Below, piece by piece: positions 41,213 to 50,927 of a DNA stretch of 64,000 bases (positions are counted from its first letter, which is position 1; every line of letters begins with the position of its first letter). A program made the translations under genes and the position numbers. Source of the DNA: Alphaproteobacteria bacterium UBA1301 (lineage in GTDB: Bacteria; Pseudomonadota; Alphaproteobacteria; Micropepsales; Micropepsaceae); NCBI GenBank assembly GCA_002307725.1, contig DBUB01000002.1, positions 395,824 to 459,823 on the forward strand, written 5' to 3'. A model generated the notes under the pieces. That model searched no databases and was not told where the DNA came from. It saw nothing but the letters and a program-made list of their open reading frames with translations.

Positions 41213-41674
41213 ATGCGCCGGTTTCTCGAAAAGCTGCTGCTGATCGTCGCAACGCATGTGCGCGCCATGCTGCTCCATCCGATGGATGTCGGCGCCGTGG
41301 CGATTGTCGAGCAGGCGGGCCGGATCGTGTTGGTGCGCCATTCCTACAAATCGGGCTGGATGTTTCCGGGCGGCGCGGTGGAGCGCGGCGAGCCACCGGC
41401 GTCAGCGGTAATCCGGGAGTTGCAGGAGGAGATCGGACTGACCCAATCGGCGCCGCCGCAGCTTCTGGGCGCGTTCGTCCGCCGCCGGTTATGGGCGACC
41501 AACCTGATCCTGCTTTACCGGGTGCGCGATGCGGTGTTCGTGTTCAAGCCCAATTGGGAAATCCGGGAGCTCAGATTGGCCGATCCGGCCAAATCACCGT
41601 CTGGCACAGCGCCGGCCGTTCGCCGCCGCCTTAGAGAACTGCTCGGCGAGGTGTCCCAGGACACCAATTGGTGA
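41213..41674 (+). CDS. Nudix hydrolase
   Basis: 153 residues. Complete Nudix box: GGAVERGEPPASAVIRELQE followed by EIGL. Hydrolyses a nucleoside-diphosphate-linked substrate of unknown identity. The ATG nine bases after GGGAGG is used; a GTG one codon earlier is possible. It is short, with no extra domain. Divergent from the response regulator. Confidence 0.9.
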   Translation: MRRFLEKLLLIVATHVRAMLLHPMDVGAVAIVEQAGRIVLVRHSYKSGWMFPGGAVERGEPPASAVIRELQEEIGLTQSAPPQLLGAFVRRRLWATNLILLYRVRDAVFVFKPNWEIRELRLADPAKSPSGTAPAVRRRLRELLGEVSQDTNW

Positions 41675-41731
41675 TGCCGAAAGTGTCACGAAGGGTTGCA
41701 TTTGGGGGCCGCTGCCGTTAGCGAAAGCGCC

Positions 41732-42277
41732 ATGAGCGACCCAAGCTGGCAGATCCGGCCGGAATGCGCCGAAGACGCGCCGTTGGTTGAGCTTTTGAAT
41801 GCGGTCAGCTTTGGTCCCGGGCGTTATGCCAAATCGGCCTATCGTCTGCGCGAGGGTGTTGATCCGGTGGCCGGTCTCAGCTTTGTAGCGGTCGACGGGT
41901 CCGATCTGCTCGGCTCGATCCGCTTCTGGCCAGTGGCGATTGGTATGGACAAATCGTTGCTGCTTGGGCCACTCGCGGTACAGCCTGGCTTGCGCGGACG
42001 CGGCATTGGCATCGCCTTGATGAAACACGCGATTGCTGCGGCACGCGAGCAAGGCTATCCGTCCATCATCCTGGTCGGCGACGAGCCCTATTACGTCCGC
42101 GTTGGCTTTGCCCGGCTCGCCCCCGGCCGCATCAAATTCCCCGGCCCGGTCGATCCGGACCGCGTGCTGGGGCTGTCGCTCGCCCAGCACAATGTGATGC
42201 TGACGATCAAAGGCGAAGTCCGCCGCGCCCGTATCGACCACTTCGTTAGCGCCAGCGGCGCGGCAGTGGCGGGATAA
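41732..42277 (+). CDS. GNAT-family N-acetyltransferase
   Basis: 181 residues. Acetyl-CoA loop LGPLAVQPGLRGRGIGIALMKHAI is clear (R/Q-x-x-G-x-G/A), followed by IILVGDEPYYVRVGFARL, the motif of the YhbS-type GNAT subgroup. The chosen ATG gives the usual short N-terminus. The substrate is unknown. It follows the Nudix gene at 57 bp. Confidence 0.88.
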   Translation: MSDPSWQIRPECAEDAPLVELLNAVSFGPGRYAKSAYRLREGVDPVAGLSFVAVDGSDLLGSIRFWPVAIGMDKSLLLGPLAVQPGLRGRGIGIALMKHAIAAAREQGYPSIILVGDEPYYVRVGFARLAPGRIKFPGPVDPDRVLGLSLAQHNVMLTIKGEVRRARIDHFVSASGAAVAG

Positions 42278-42356
42278 CCCATCAGTTTCGGCAGTGCGGC
42301 GTGACCATGTTAAGGCGCATATCCGTGCCCCCACGGGCTCAAAGCGTGGAAGTGCC

Positions 42357-44405
42357 TTACCGCCCCTCTTGGCGCCAGGCCAGCATCAGTGTGCCGAGCA
42401 GCACCAGAAGTGCGAGCCAAGCTGGCAACAGCGGGGTCTCATCGACGCTTGTCACCCGTGAGGCCTGGTTGGCGGCAAGGCCCATCCAGCCGTCACCGGC
42501 CATGTGACGGCCGCGGGCGATGCGGCGGATTTCGGGAATGCCGTCGGAGAGCCACACCACGCCGCCACCGGATTGCTCGACAACCGGTGCCAGCAGGCGG
42601 TCGGTGGCACGCATGTCGGCGACTTCTTTCGGGTTCAGTGGTCCGGCCGCGGCCACCGCCGACAAGGTGCCGTCGCTGACGCGATAAAGTCCCAGCGCCT
42701 CGGCCTTCATCTGGCCGCGCCACAGCCCCGCTTCGGTTTTGACGAGCGGCAGCGGCGTCGTTTTTCCATCTGGGATCGTCACGGTCACCGGCGGTGGCGC
42801 TTTGGCCATGGTGCGCCGTTCAACGACCAGATCGCCGCCGGAGATCGTCGCGGTCAACCGTTCTTCTTCCAGCTCCGGCTCTTTCATTGACCAGTGCGCG
42901 ATGCGGCGCAGCAGCTCGGCAATCGGCCCACCGCCTTCGAAGCCGCGCGCCCATAGCCAGCCCTGATCAGAGAGAAGTTCGGCGACGCGGCCCTTGCCGA
43001 TGCGGTCGAGCACGAGGAGAGGTTTATCGCCCGGCCCGCTCATCACCACATTGCCCATGACTTTTTGCGCGCCGATCTGGCGGAACCAACGGCCCCACGA
43101 CGGCGGGGTATTGCCGGTGTTGGCGCCGGGCAGGCCCGCGGTCACCGGATGGCCCTGGCCTTCCGCCGTCACCATTGGCTTGAACGGCCGCGTGATGACC
43201 TCGCCGGTCGGCTGGGCCGGCAGCACCACCGACAAGGGCGTGCGATAGATGCTGGTATAGGTGGCAAACTCCGGCCCGGCCGAAACCAGCAGCGCGCCGC
43301 CTTCATACACATAGCCCGACAGGTTCTGGTAATAGCCGAGCGGCAGAATTCCACGCTCGCCGTAGCGGTCGAAGATGATGAGGTCGAAGCCGTCGAGCTT
43401 TTCCTGGAACAGCTCGCGCTTGGGAAATTCGATCAGCGCCAGCTCGTTCATCGGCGCCGGTTCGATCTTTTCGGGGTCGCGCAAAATCGTGAAGTGCACC
43501 AGATCGACGCTGGGGTCGCCCTTCAGAAGACTGCGCCAGACGCGTTCGCCGGCATTGGGTTCGCCGGAAATGAGCAGGACGTGCAGCCGGTCGCGCACGC
43601 CGTTAATTGCCACCACGGCGCGGTTGTTCTGCAATGTCAGTTCGGCCGGGCCCGGCGCGGCTTCGATCTCGACCACGCTCTCGCCTTCATGGGTAACCGG
43701 AACTTCCACCGGCGTGTTGCGGCCGAGCACGACATCGCGCGCCCCCGCATTGGCGCCGTCGATTCGAAGGCTGACGTGCGCCAGACCGCCTGGACCGCCA
43801 CCGAGATCGTCAACCCGCACCACGACGGTCGCGGTCTGGCCGACGATGGTGTAGCGCACCGCATCGGCAACTGTCAGCTTGCGGTCGTTCTCACCGCGCG
43901 CCCCAGCGATCAGCGCATGCACCGGCGTCGTTTTTGCTTGCGGCGGAATATCGTGCACTTCGCCGTCGGTAATCAGAAACGCGCCTGCCACCCGTGACGG
44001 CGCCACATCGGCCAGCGCGCTGCCCAGGGCGGTGAAGACTTGCGTGCCGGTATCCTCGCCCGCCGGATTGGTGGTGACGGTTACCGTCCGCACCTCAAGG
44101 TTTGGCTCCTTCTTCAGCCGCGCTTGGAGTGCCGCTGCGGCTTGGTCGGCCTCAGTCTTGCGATTGCCGATCGCCATGCTCTGCGAATGATCGACCACGA
44201 TCACCGCGACGTCGGCCAGCGGTTCGCGGTTCTCGCGCACCATCAGCGGATTGGCGAGTGCCAGGATCAAGGCGAGAAACGCTAGGCCCCGCGCCCAGGT
44301 GCCGCGCGCACCGATGATAAAACCATAGGCGATGAACAACAGCGCAAGTGCGATCAACACGCCTAAAAGCGCGGCCGGAATGTGCGGGGCGAAGATGACG
44401 CTCAT
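42357..44405 (-). CDS. Membrane protein with vWA-like domain and amidotransferase-like region
   Basis: 682 residues. Two N-terminal helices (10-32, 40-56), then a von Willebrand A-like domain whose MIDAS opens with VVDHSQS (Asp72, D-x-S-x-S). After about residue 260 comes an extracytoplasmic region with VLLISGEPNAGERVWRSLL and YVYEGGALLVSAGPEFATY, resembling class-I glutamine-amidotransferase-like folds without catalytic residues. A C-terminal helix (PLLPAWLALLVLLGTLMLAW) anchors the end. Last gene of the MoxR operon. Function is not known; the vWA part may bind a partner with MoxR. Confidence 0.8.
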   Translation of the reverse strand: MSVIFAPHIPAALLGVLIALALLFIAYGFIIGARGTWARGLAFLALILALANPLMVRENREPLADVAVIVVDHSQSMAIGNRKTEADQAAAALQARLKKEPNLEVRTVTVTTNPAGEDTGTQVFTALGSALADVAPSRVAGAFLITDGEVHDIPPQAKTTPVHALIAGARGENDRKLTVADAVRYTIVGQTATVVVRVDDLGGGPGGLAHVSLRIDGANAGARDVVLGRNTPVEVPVTHEGESVVEIEAAPGPAELTLQNNRAVVAINGVRDRLHVLLISGEPNAGERVWRSLLKGDPSVDLVHFTILRDPEKIEPAPMNELALIEFPKRELFQEKLDGFDLIIFDRYGERGILPLGYYQNLSGYVYEGGALLVSAGPEFATYTSIYRTPLSVVLPAQPTGEVITRPFKPMVTAEGQGHPVTAGLPGANTGNTPPSWGRWFRQIGAQKVMGNVVMSGPGDKPLLVLDRIGKGRVAELLSDQGWLWARGFEGGGPIAELLRRIAHWSMKEPELEEERLTATISGGDLVVERRTMAKAPPPVTVTIPDGKTTPLPLVKTEAGLWRGQMKAEALGLYRVSDGTLSAVAAAGPLNPKEVADMRATDRLLAPVVEQSGGGVVWLSDGIPEIRRIARGRHMAGDGWMGLAANQASRVTSVDETPLLPAWLALLVLLGTLMLAWRQEGR

Positions 44406-47099
44406 CTACTTCCCCAGCCGCTGCAAGATGGCTTTGACGTGCACCTGATCGGTCTTGTAGTTGCCGGTCAGCGCATACATCACCAGATTGACACCGAAAC
44501 GGAACGCGAGTTCGCGCTGGGTCGAGCCGCCTGGTGTGACATCGACCAGCGGACGGCCGCGCGTATCCACCGCCCAGGCCGCAGCCCAATCGTTGCCGCC
44601 GATAATGACCGGTGAAACGCCGTCGCCGCCGCGGATCGGGGCATCGCCCGGCGGCAGAACCTGCGCCCACAACGTGCCGCCGTCCCAGCGCCCGGGGAAG
44701 GCCGAGATCAGGTAATAGGATTTTGTCAGCACATGGGCTGCCGGCACCGGCGCGAGCGGTGGCAGGTCGAGCTTGCCCAAGAGGCGGCGCAGCGTTTTTT
44801 CGCCGGGATTGTTTGGCCCACGCACCGGCCCCAGGGTCAAATCGCGGGTGTCGATCAGAATCGTGCCGCCACTCCGCATATATTCGGCAACCTTCGACAG
44901 TGCCGCGGCCGACAGATCATGTTCGCGCGGGTCCATCGGCCAATAGATCAGCGGAAAGAACGCCAGATCGTCCTTCTCCAGATTGACCCCGAGCGGCTCC
45001 TGCGGCGCATACGTCGTGCGCTGTGTCAGCACGGTGCCGAGGCCGGTGAGCCCGGCCTTGCTCATGGCATCGACGTCGCCAAGCCCGGTGACGACATAGG
45101 CCAGCCGCGTATCGAGTGCCGCCTTCATCGCAAACGCATCGTCGGCACGCGCGGCGCCCGTATGAAGCAGGAGCAGCACCGCCGCGGCGCCGCCAAGCCA
45201 GCGCTTCAGGTTCGGCACATAGCCGCGCAGCACCAGCGAGAGGAGGAAATCGAGCAGCAGCAAAAATGCCGCCGCGACCAGGAACGGCATCTTCAGCGGC
45301 AGCGCGGCGCGAGTGGCATAATGGTCGGTGGCGAGATCAAGTACGGGAAGCGGCAACAATGCCGTGTCGCTCCGCGCCGCATTCAGCGCCCGTTCCGCCC
45401 CTGCCGCACCGTAGAGGCCCGGCGGATGCGTCCGCGACGGCTCGGCGTTCGCGATTTCACTGCCGCGCAGCGGCTGGGCCTCGGCATTGGCGGCGCCGAG
45501 TTTGCCAAAACCATCAAGCAGCGCACTCGCGGGCAACGTGGCGCTCGCCGACAACTCAGCCGGTTCAACGCTGGCGGAAAGCGTCATCAACCGGCGCAGC
45601 ATCTCGACATAAAGGCCCGAGATCGGCAGCGTCGACCAGCTTGGCGCAGCGGCAACATGGAATTGCACGATCCACCCCTTGCCGCGTCCCGCCGCGGTCA
45701 CCATCGGGGTGCCGTCGCTGAGCCGCGCCCAGGTGCGCGAAGCCAGATTAACGCTCGGCTCAGCCAAAATCTGGCGCGACACCGTCACGTCTTCGGGAAT
45801 GGCGAGGCCGCTGAACGGGCTCGCGTCCGGGAAACTCGTCAGATGCTGCGGCGAGGCCCATGACAGCGCACTGCCGAGATAACGTCCGCCGGCGCGCAAG
45901 CCTACCGGTTCGAGATCGTCGGTGCCGCTGGCGGTATGCTCACCGGCGAAGCGGATCAAAAGGCCGCCGCCTTCGACAAACTTCGCCACTTTGTCGTGAT
46001 CGGCACCGGCAATCTTGCCGACATCCGATAGGATCAGCACCGACACATTGCGCGCTAGCAAATCGGCGATACTGCCTTTGCGCAAGTCGGCATAAGGCGA
46101 CAGCGCCCGCTGAAGATAAAAGGCACCGGACAGCAGAGGCTCTTCATTGGATGCCCCCGAAACCAATCCCACTGCCCGCCGCGGCGTGCCACGATCAAGC
46201 AAATGCACGGCCCCCGCGCTCTTGGTGCCCAAAATTTCAAGCCGCGCCGTCTGATTGCGCATTTCGAGCGGGATGGCGATTTTTGCGACGGTCTTGTTCT
46301 TGCCGTCGTCGAAGTGGAACGGCGCCGTCCCCAATGTCTGACCTTGTTCGCCGAGCGCCGCGACCATGCCGTCGGCGGTGCCGTCGCTGCCTGCGCGGAT
46401 CAGCGCGATTTCGAATCCGGCCGAGGTGTTGGTGGCACTCGTCACCGCCAGCGGCCCGCCATTGCGGCTTTCGAACACGCGCACGGAGCCAAGCTTCTTC
46501 AAAGCTTCTGCGGTTTTTGTTGCCAGCCCGTCCTCAACGCCGTCCGATAGCCACAACACTTCCGCACCCGGCTTGAGTTTGGCCAGTGTCGCCAGCGCCT
46601 CTTTGCGGCTGGCAAGCCAAGGCTTCGGTTCCAAGGCGCTGGCCGCTTTGGCCGCGCGCCCGGCATCAAGCAGTTCCGCTTCCGAACGATCGGCCGTGGC
46701 AATGATCGCCACGGGGCGGTTCGCTCGTGCCGCACTGTCGACCGCTTCGCGCACCAGACCGGCGCGCGCGTCCCAACCCGGCGCCGCCGTCCAGCCGTTG
46801 TCGACCAGGAGCACCAGCGGCCCGTTGCGGGTCAGCGTCAGGGTGCGGCCCATTTGCGGTTCACTGAGGGCGATGATCACCGCTGCTGCCGCGATCAGCC
46901 GCAGCGCCATCAGCCACCACGGCGTCCCCGATGGGGTTTCTTCCTCGTCCTTCAAGCCGAGCAGCAACCGCAGCGGCGGAAACACCACCCGCTTGGGCAA
47001 TGGTGGGGTGACGCGGAGCAGCCACCAGATCACCGGCAGCACGATCAGACCTGCGAGGATCCAAGGCGCACCGAAACTGATGTGGGGGAGGATGTTCAT
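44406..47099 (-). CDS. DUF4159 protein with BatA-type N-terminal domain
   Basis: 897 residues. N-terminal ISFGAPWILAGLIVLPVIWWLLR with following helix near 60-80 is the aerotolerance-regulator (BatA) N-domain. A vWA-like stretch starts with VLLVDNGWTAAPG, lacking D-x-S-x-S. Helices lie near 600-650, and the C-terminal 240 residues (DTRLAYVVTGLGDVD.. through FRFGVNLVMYALTGNYKTDQVH) are DUF4159. The ATG overlaps the DUF58 stop (TGATG). Predicted to be an inner-membrane protein with a large periplasmic part. Confidence 0.85.
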   Translation of the reverse strand: MNILPHISFGAPWILAGLIVLPVIWWLLRVTPPLPKRVVFPPLRLLLGLKDEEETPSGTPWWLMALRLIAAAAVIIALSEPQMGRTLTLTRNGPLVLLVDNGWTAAPGWDARAGLVREAVDSAARANRPVAIIATADRSEAELLDAGRAAKAASALEPKPWLASRKEALATLAKLKPGAEVLWLSDGVEDGLATKTAEALKKLGSVRVFESRNGGPLAVTSATNTSAGFEIALIRAGSDGTADGMVAALGEQGQTLGTAPFHFDDGKNKTVAKIAIPLEMRNQTARLEILGTKSAGAVHLLDRGTPRRAVGLVSGASNEEPLLSGAFYLQRALSPYADLRKGSIADLLARNVSVLILSDVGKIAGADHDKVAKFVEGGGLLIRFAGEHTASGTDDLEPVGLRAGGRYLGSALSWASPQHLTSFPDASPFSGLAIPEDVTVSRQILAEPSVNLASRTWARLSDGTPMVTAAGRGKGWIVQFHVAAAPSWSTLPISGLYVEMLRRLMTLSASVEPAELSASATLPASALLDGFGKLGAANAEAQPLRGSEIANAEPSRTHPPGLYGAAGAERALNAARSDTALLPLPVLDLATDHYATRAALPLKMPFLVAAAFLLLLDFLLSLVLRGYVPNLKRWLGGAAAVLLLLHTGAARADDAFAMKAALDTRLAYVVTGLGDVDAMSKAGLTGLGTVLTQRTTYAPQEPLGVNLEKDDLAFFPLIYWPMDPREHDLSAAALSKVAEYMRSGGTILIDTRDLTLGPVRGPNNPGEKTLRRLLGKLDLPPLAPVPAAHVLTKSYYLISAFPGRWDGGTLWAQVLPPGDAPIRGGDGVSPVIIGGNDWAAAWAVDTRGRPLVDVTPGGSTQRELAFRFGVNLVMYALTGNYKTDQVHVKAILQRLGK

Positions 47100-47968
47100 C
47101 ACCCTGCCATCCGGTGTCCGCCGGAAAGATCGGCGTAAAGCGCCACCAGTGCGCCTTGCGGCGAACGGTCAGTGCGATGGGCGGTATAATTCCAGCCGAG
47201 TTTGCGCGCGACGAGCGCCACCGTTTCGCGATGCGCCTGGAACCGCGCGCGATAGTCCGCCGCCACGGCTTCGGCGCGTCCCAGCGTGCGGGTTTCGGCC
47301 CCGCCGACCGATTCAAACCTTGTGCGGCCGGAATAGGGAAAATCCTCTTCCGCCGGATCGATGATGTGCACCAGCCGTCCGCCGGCATTGGACCGCGTCA
47401 GCCGCCTTATAGTGCTTTCGATGCTCTCCAGCGGCGCCAGAAAATCGCCGAACCAGACGAATTGGGCGTTCTTCGGCAGCGGCGCTTCGGGCGGTAGCAG
47501 ATCATCACTTGGCGACCGCTCGCCCAAGGCATAACCGATCCGGCGATAAGCGGCGCGGGAATTGGCCGGCGGTTCGCGTTCGCCATAAAGCGCAATGCGT
47601 TCGCCGCCGCGCACCAAGAGGATGCCGAGTGCCAACGCCAGCAGACTCGCCCGTTGCAACTTGGTATCGGCGCCCGAGCCGAAGCGCATCGACGCCGCGC
47701 CGTCGCGCCACAGCCATACCGATTGCGCTGCTTCCCATTCGCGCTCGCGCACGTACAGATGTTGGCTTTTGGCCGATTGGCGCCAGTCGATCGCGGTGGA
47801 GGGATCGCCGGGGCGATAATGATGATATTGCCAGAAGGTTTGGCCCAGTCCCGCCTTGCGCCGCCCATGCATGCCGAGCGTCACCGATGAGGCGAGGCGC
47901 TCCGCCCGCACCATCAAGGCCGGCAGGGCAGCGGCAAGGGATTCGGCGCTGTCAGAGAGCCGCACCAT
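47099..47968 (-). CDS. DUF58-domain protein
   Basis: 289 residues. The DUF58 signature is visible: GRRKAGLGQTFWQYHHYRPGDPSTAIDWRQSAKSQHLYVREREWE, with an inactive vWA-like remainder (LWRDGAASMRF). No membrane helices. In the well-known MoxR-DUF58-vWA clusters this protein is thought to link the ATPase to its membrane partners. The ATG directly follows the moxR stop. Confidence 0.88.
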   Translation of the reverse strand: MVRLSDSAESLAAALPALMVRAERLASSVTLGMHGRRKAGLGQTFWQYHHYRPGDPSTAIDWRQSAKSQHLYVREREWEAAQSVWLWRDGAASMRFGSGADTKLQRASLLALALGILLVRGGERIALYGEREPPANSRAAYRRIGYALGERSPSDDLLPPEAPLPKNAQFVWFGDFLAPLESIESTIRRLTRSNAGGRLVHIIDPAEEDFPYSGRTRFESVGGAETRTLGRAEAVAADYRARFQAHRETVALVARKLGWNYTAHRTDRSPQGALVALYADLSGGHRMAG

Positions 47969-48970
47969 TTAGAGGAGGGTCCGGCACAGCCGGTCAATTA
48001 CCGTCACGACGGTGAGGCCCTCTGCCCGGGCCGCGAAATTGAGCGCCATGCGATGGCGGAGCACCGGCTGCGCTAGCGCCACGACGTCGTCGGTGGAAGG
48101 CGCTAGCCGTCCTTCGATCAGGGCGCGGGCGCGGCACGCCAGCATGAAGGCTTGGGAGGCGCGCGGGCCCGGTCCCCAGGCGACAACATTGCGCAAATCG
48201 GGCGCAACATCGCTTTCGGGGCGGGCAGCGCGTACCAGGCGCAAAATGGATTCGACGACGGTGTCGCCGACCGGGATGTGGCGCACCACGGCCTGGGCTT
48301 CCATCAGATCCGCTGGCGTGCACACCGGCTGGGCCGTCTTCTCCTGACCGAAGGTCGTGGCCAGCAGCATTTCTTTTTCGGCCGTCTTGTCGGGATAGCC
48401 GATGTCGATCTGGAGCAGGAAACGGTCGAGCTGGGCTTCGGGCAAGGGATAGGTGCCTTCCTGCTCGAGTGGATTTTGCGTCGCCAGCACATGGAACGGC
48501 TTCGGCAGATCGTTGCGCGCGCCCGCCACCGTCACCTGCCGCTCCTGCATTGCCTGCAACAGGGCGCTTTGGGTGCGCGGGCTGGCGCGATTGATTTCGT
48601 CGGCCATCAGAAGCTGGGTGAACACCGGCCCTTTGAGGAAGCGGAAAGCGCGATGACGGTCGTCAGTCTCTTCCAGCACTTCCGAGCCGATGATGTCGGC
48701 TGGCATCAAATCGGGGGTGAACTGCACCCGCTTCCAGTCGAGGCCGAGCACGATGCCCATCGCTTCAACAAGCTTGGTTTTGGCCAGACCCGGCACGCCG
48801 ATGAGGAGCCCATGCCCGCCCGCCAGAAGGGTGATCAGCGCTTGATCGATAACGTCCTTTTGCCCGAAGATGACCTCGCCGATTCCGGCCCGTACGGCGC
48901 GTGCGATTTCTGCTGCCCGCTCGGCGCGCTCGACCGCTGGCCCAAGTTCCTCACCGCTCGTTTCGTTCAT
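47969..48970 (-). CDS. MoxR-type AAA+ ATPase
   Basis: 333 residues. Walker A GVPGLAKTKLVEA at about 62-75, Walker B LLMADEINRASPRTQSALLQAM, sensor 1 LATQNPLEQEGTYPLPEAQLDRF and a helical lid. MoxR proteins act as chaperones that assemble or activate protein complexes together with vWA proteins, and the next three genes supply DUF58 and vWA-type partners. The ATG giving MNETSGEEL was chosen; the longer frame reaches back into the divergent Nudix promoter area. Confidence 0.92.
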   Translation of the reverse strand: MNETSGEELGPAVERAERAAEIARAVRAGIGEVIFGQKDVIDQALITLLAGGHGLLIGVPGLAKTKLVEAMGIVLGLDWKRVQFTPDLMPADIIGSEVLEETDDRHRAFRFLKGPVFTQLLMADEINRASPRTQSALLQAMQERQVTVAGARNDLPKPFHVLATQNPLEQEGTYPLPEAQLDRFLLQIDIGYPDKTAEKEMLLATTFGQEKTAQPVCTPADLMEAQAVVRHIPVGDTVVESILRLVRAARPESDVAPDLRNVVAWGPGPRASQAFMLACRARALIEGRLAPSTDDVVALAQPVLRHRMALNFAARAEGLTVVTVIDRLCRTLL

Positions 48971-49086
48971 GGAAGGTATCCAGGTCTGGGCAGGAGCCGG
49001 GCAATTGCCTATCCTGCAAAGTGAACCCGTTTTGTACCCCGGCAAGCCCGAGGCAACAAGTTGCATCAAGGACAACGCGCGCGCGG

Positions 49087-49710
49087 ATGATGGACGCCGA
49101 AGCTTATTTGAAGCTGGAAACATTACAGTCGCGCCTACTTTCCGCCCCGCCCGGCTTGCCGCTCGCTCCGTTGCGTAGCGATTACGATCGCAATCCGGGC
49201 GCGCGCCCAGGCGAGAGCGGCCCTCTGGTTCCGGCCGCGGTGCTGATTCCGATCGTGGCGCGCCCGGACCCGGCGGTGCTGTTCACCCAACGCAGTGCCG
49301 GTCTCAAGCGCCATGCTGGGCAGGTGAGTTTCCCCGGCGGCGCTGCCGATCCCACCGACGCCTCGCTCACCGCCACCGCCTTGCGCGAGTTGAAAGAGGA
49401 GACCGGCATCGACCCTGATTTTGTCACCGTGGCCGGGTTCCTCGAAGCTTACGAAACGGTGACGCGCTTTGCGGTGCTGCCGGTGGTGGGGCTTCTCGCC
49501 GAAGGCTTCACGCTGACGCCCGAGGTGCGCGAGGTCGAGGCGGTGTTCGAAGTTCCACTCGCCTTTCTGATTGATCCGGCCAACTGCCGCGACGAGCGGG
49601 TGGAATGGCAGGGACGCCCGCGCCGCTTCTACGCCTTCACGTACCAAGGCCATTATATTTGGGGCGCCACCGCTGCTATGCTAGTGGCTCTTGCCGGGCG
49701 GCTGCAATGA
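49087..49710 (+). CDS. NudL-like CoA pyrophosphatase (Nudix)
   Basis: 207 residues. VLFTQRSAGLKRHAGQVSFPGG matches the UPF0035 signature of CoA-cleaving Nudix proteins, followed by the Nudix box GGAADPTDASLTATALRELK / EETGI. Cleaves CoA or related dinucleotides. Two adjacent ATGs exist. The last base pairs of the gene overlap the start of the CCA-transferase gene (ATGA), a pairing common in alphaproteobacteria. Divergent from moxR. Confidence 0.92.
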   Translation: MMDAEAYLKLETLQSRLLSAPPGLPLAPLRSDYDRNPGARPGESGPLVPAAVLIPIVARPDPAVLFTQRSAGLKRHAGQVSFPGGAADPTDASLTATALRELKEETGIDPDFVTVAGFLEAYETVTRFAVLPVVGLLAEGFTLTPEVREVEAVFEVPLAFLIDPANCRDERVEWQGRPRRFYAFTYQGHYIWGATAAMLVALAGRLQ

Positions 49711-50927
49711 CGCGTCTACTCCCGCAACCCTGGATGACCACGCCACCGGCGCTGAAGCTGATGGCGGCGCTAGGCGAAGCGCGCTTTGTCGGCGGGGCGG
49801 TGCGCAACACGCTGCTGGGCAAACCGGTGACGGATGTCGATATCGCCACCCCGCATGCGCCGGACAAAGTCTGCGCTCTGCTGGAAGCGGCTGACATCAA
49901 AGCGGTGCCGACCGGCATCGCACATGGTACCATCACCGCGGTGGTGGCCGGGATGCCGTTCGAAGTCACCACGCTGCGCCGCGATGTTGAAACCGATGGC
50001 CGCCGCGCCGTGGTCAGTTTCACCAGGGATTGGGCGCTCGATGCCCAGCGGCGCGACTTCACCATGAACGCGCTTTACGCCGACCTCTCGGGTGAAGTGT
50101 TCGACAGCGTCGGCGGCGTTGCCGATCTGGAAGCGGGCAAGGTGCGCTTCGTCGGCGATCCGGTGACGCGTATCCGAGAGGATTACCTGCGTATTTTGCG
50201 CCTCTTCCGCTTCCATGCTAGGTACGGCAAAGGTCCGCTCGACGGCGAAGCGGTCTATGCCGCCGAAAAGGAAAAGAAGGGCCTGGCGCGACTCTCCGGC
50301 GAGCGCATCGCCAAAGAAATGCTCAAGCTGCTAGAGGCCGAAAACCCGGTTTTGGCGATCAATGCCATGCTGCAGACCGGCATTCTGGCGGAAGTGCTCC
50401 CCTGCGAACCTGATGTTCTCCGCCTCAGAAGACTGGCAGCGGCTGATGCCGCGTTTGAGTTTTCGCCCGACGGCATCTTGCGTTTGGCCGCTCTGTTGCC
50501 GCGCGAAAAGTTCATGCTGGTGGCGCAAGTTCTGGCAGTGCGTTGGAAGCTGTCGAATGTCCAGCGCGACCGTCTGATCGATTTGGCTGGAGCGCCGCAG
50601 ATCACGCCGTTTCTCACCACTGGGGACGTGGCCAAACTGCTGTACCGGCTCGGGCCCGAACGCTTCCGCGACCGGCTCAGACTGGCGGTCGCCGGTGAAA
50701 CGCGCGCCGATGCGCAGTGGCGCACCATGCTCGAAATGGCTGAGAATTGGGATCGTCCGCGCTTTTCGCTTACCGGCGACGACGTGTTGGCTGCCGGTGT
50801 GCCGAAGGGTCCGGCGGTGGGCCGGATACTGGACGAAGTCGAGTCTTGGTGGCTCGACAACGGATTTACGCCTGACACAAACGCGCTGCACCAAGCGCTG
50901 CAAGCCGCGATACAGAAAGTTCGCTGA
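49707..50927 (+). CDS. CCA tRNA nucleotidyltransferase / poly(A) polymerase family
   Basis: 406 residues. Class II nucleotidyltransferase head: FVGGAVRNTLLGKPVTDVDIATPH with metal-binding Asp43 and Asp45, RRDFTMNALYAD, then RFVGDPVTRIREDYLRILRLFRFHARYG, the signature shared by CCA-adding enzymes and PcnB. The short C-terminus and alpha context favour CCA addition. Coupled at both ends: ATGA with the Nudix gene and TGATG with the PP2C-like gene. Confidence 0.92.
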   Translation: MTRLLPQPWMTTPPALKLMAALGEARFVGGAVRNTLLGKPVTDVDIATPHAPDKVCALLEAADIKAVPTGIAHGTITAVVAGMPFEVTTLRRDVETDGRRAVVSFTRDWALDAQRRDFTMNALYADLSGEVFDSVGGVADLEAGKVRFVGDPVTRIREDYLRILRLFRFHARYGKGPLDGEAVYAAEKEKKGLARLSGERIAKEMLKLLEAENPVLAINAMLQTGILAEVLPCEPDVLRLRRLAAADAAFEFSPDGILRLAALLPREKFMLVAQVLAVRWKLSNVQRDRLIDLAGAPQITPFLTTGDVAKLLYRLGPERFRDRLRLAVAGETRADAQWRTMLEMAENWDRPRFSLTGDDVLAAGVPKGPAVGRILDEVESWWLDNGFTPDTNALHQALQAAIQKVR

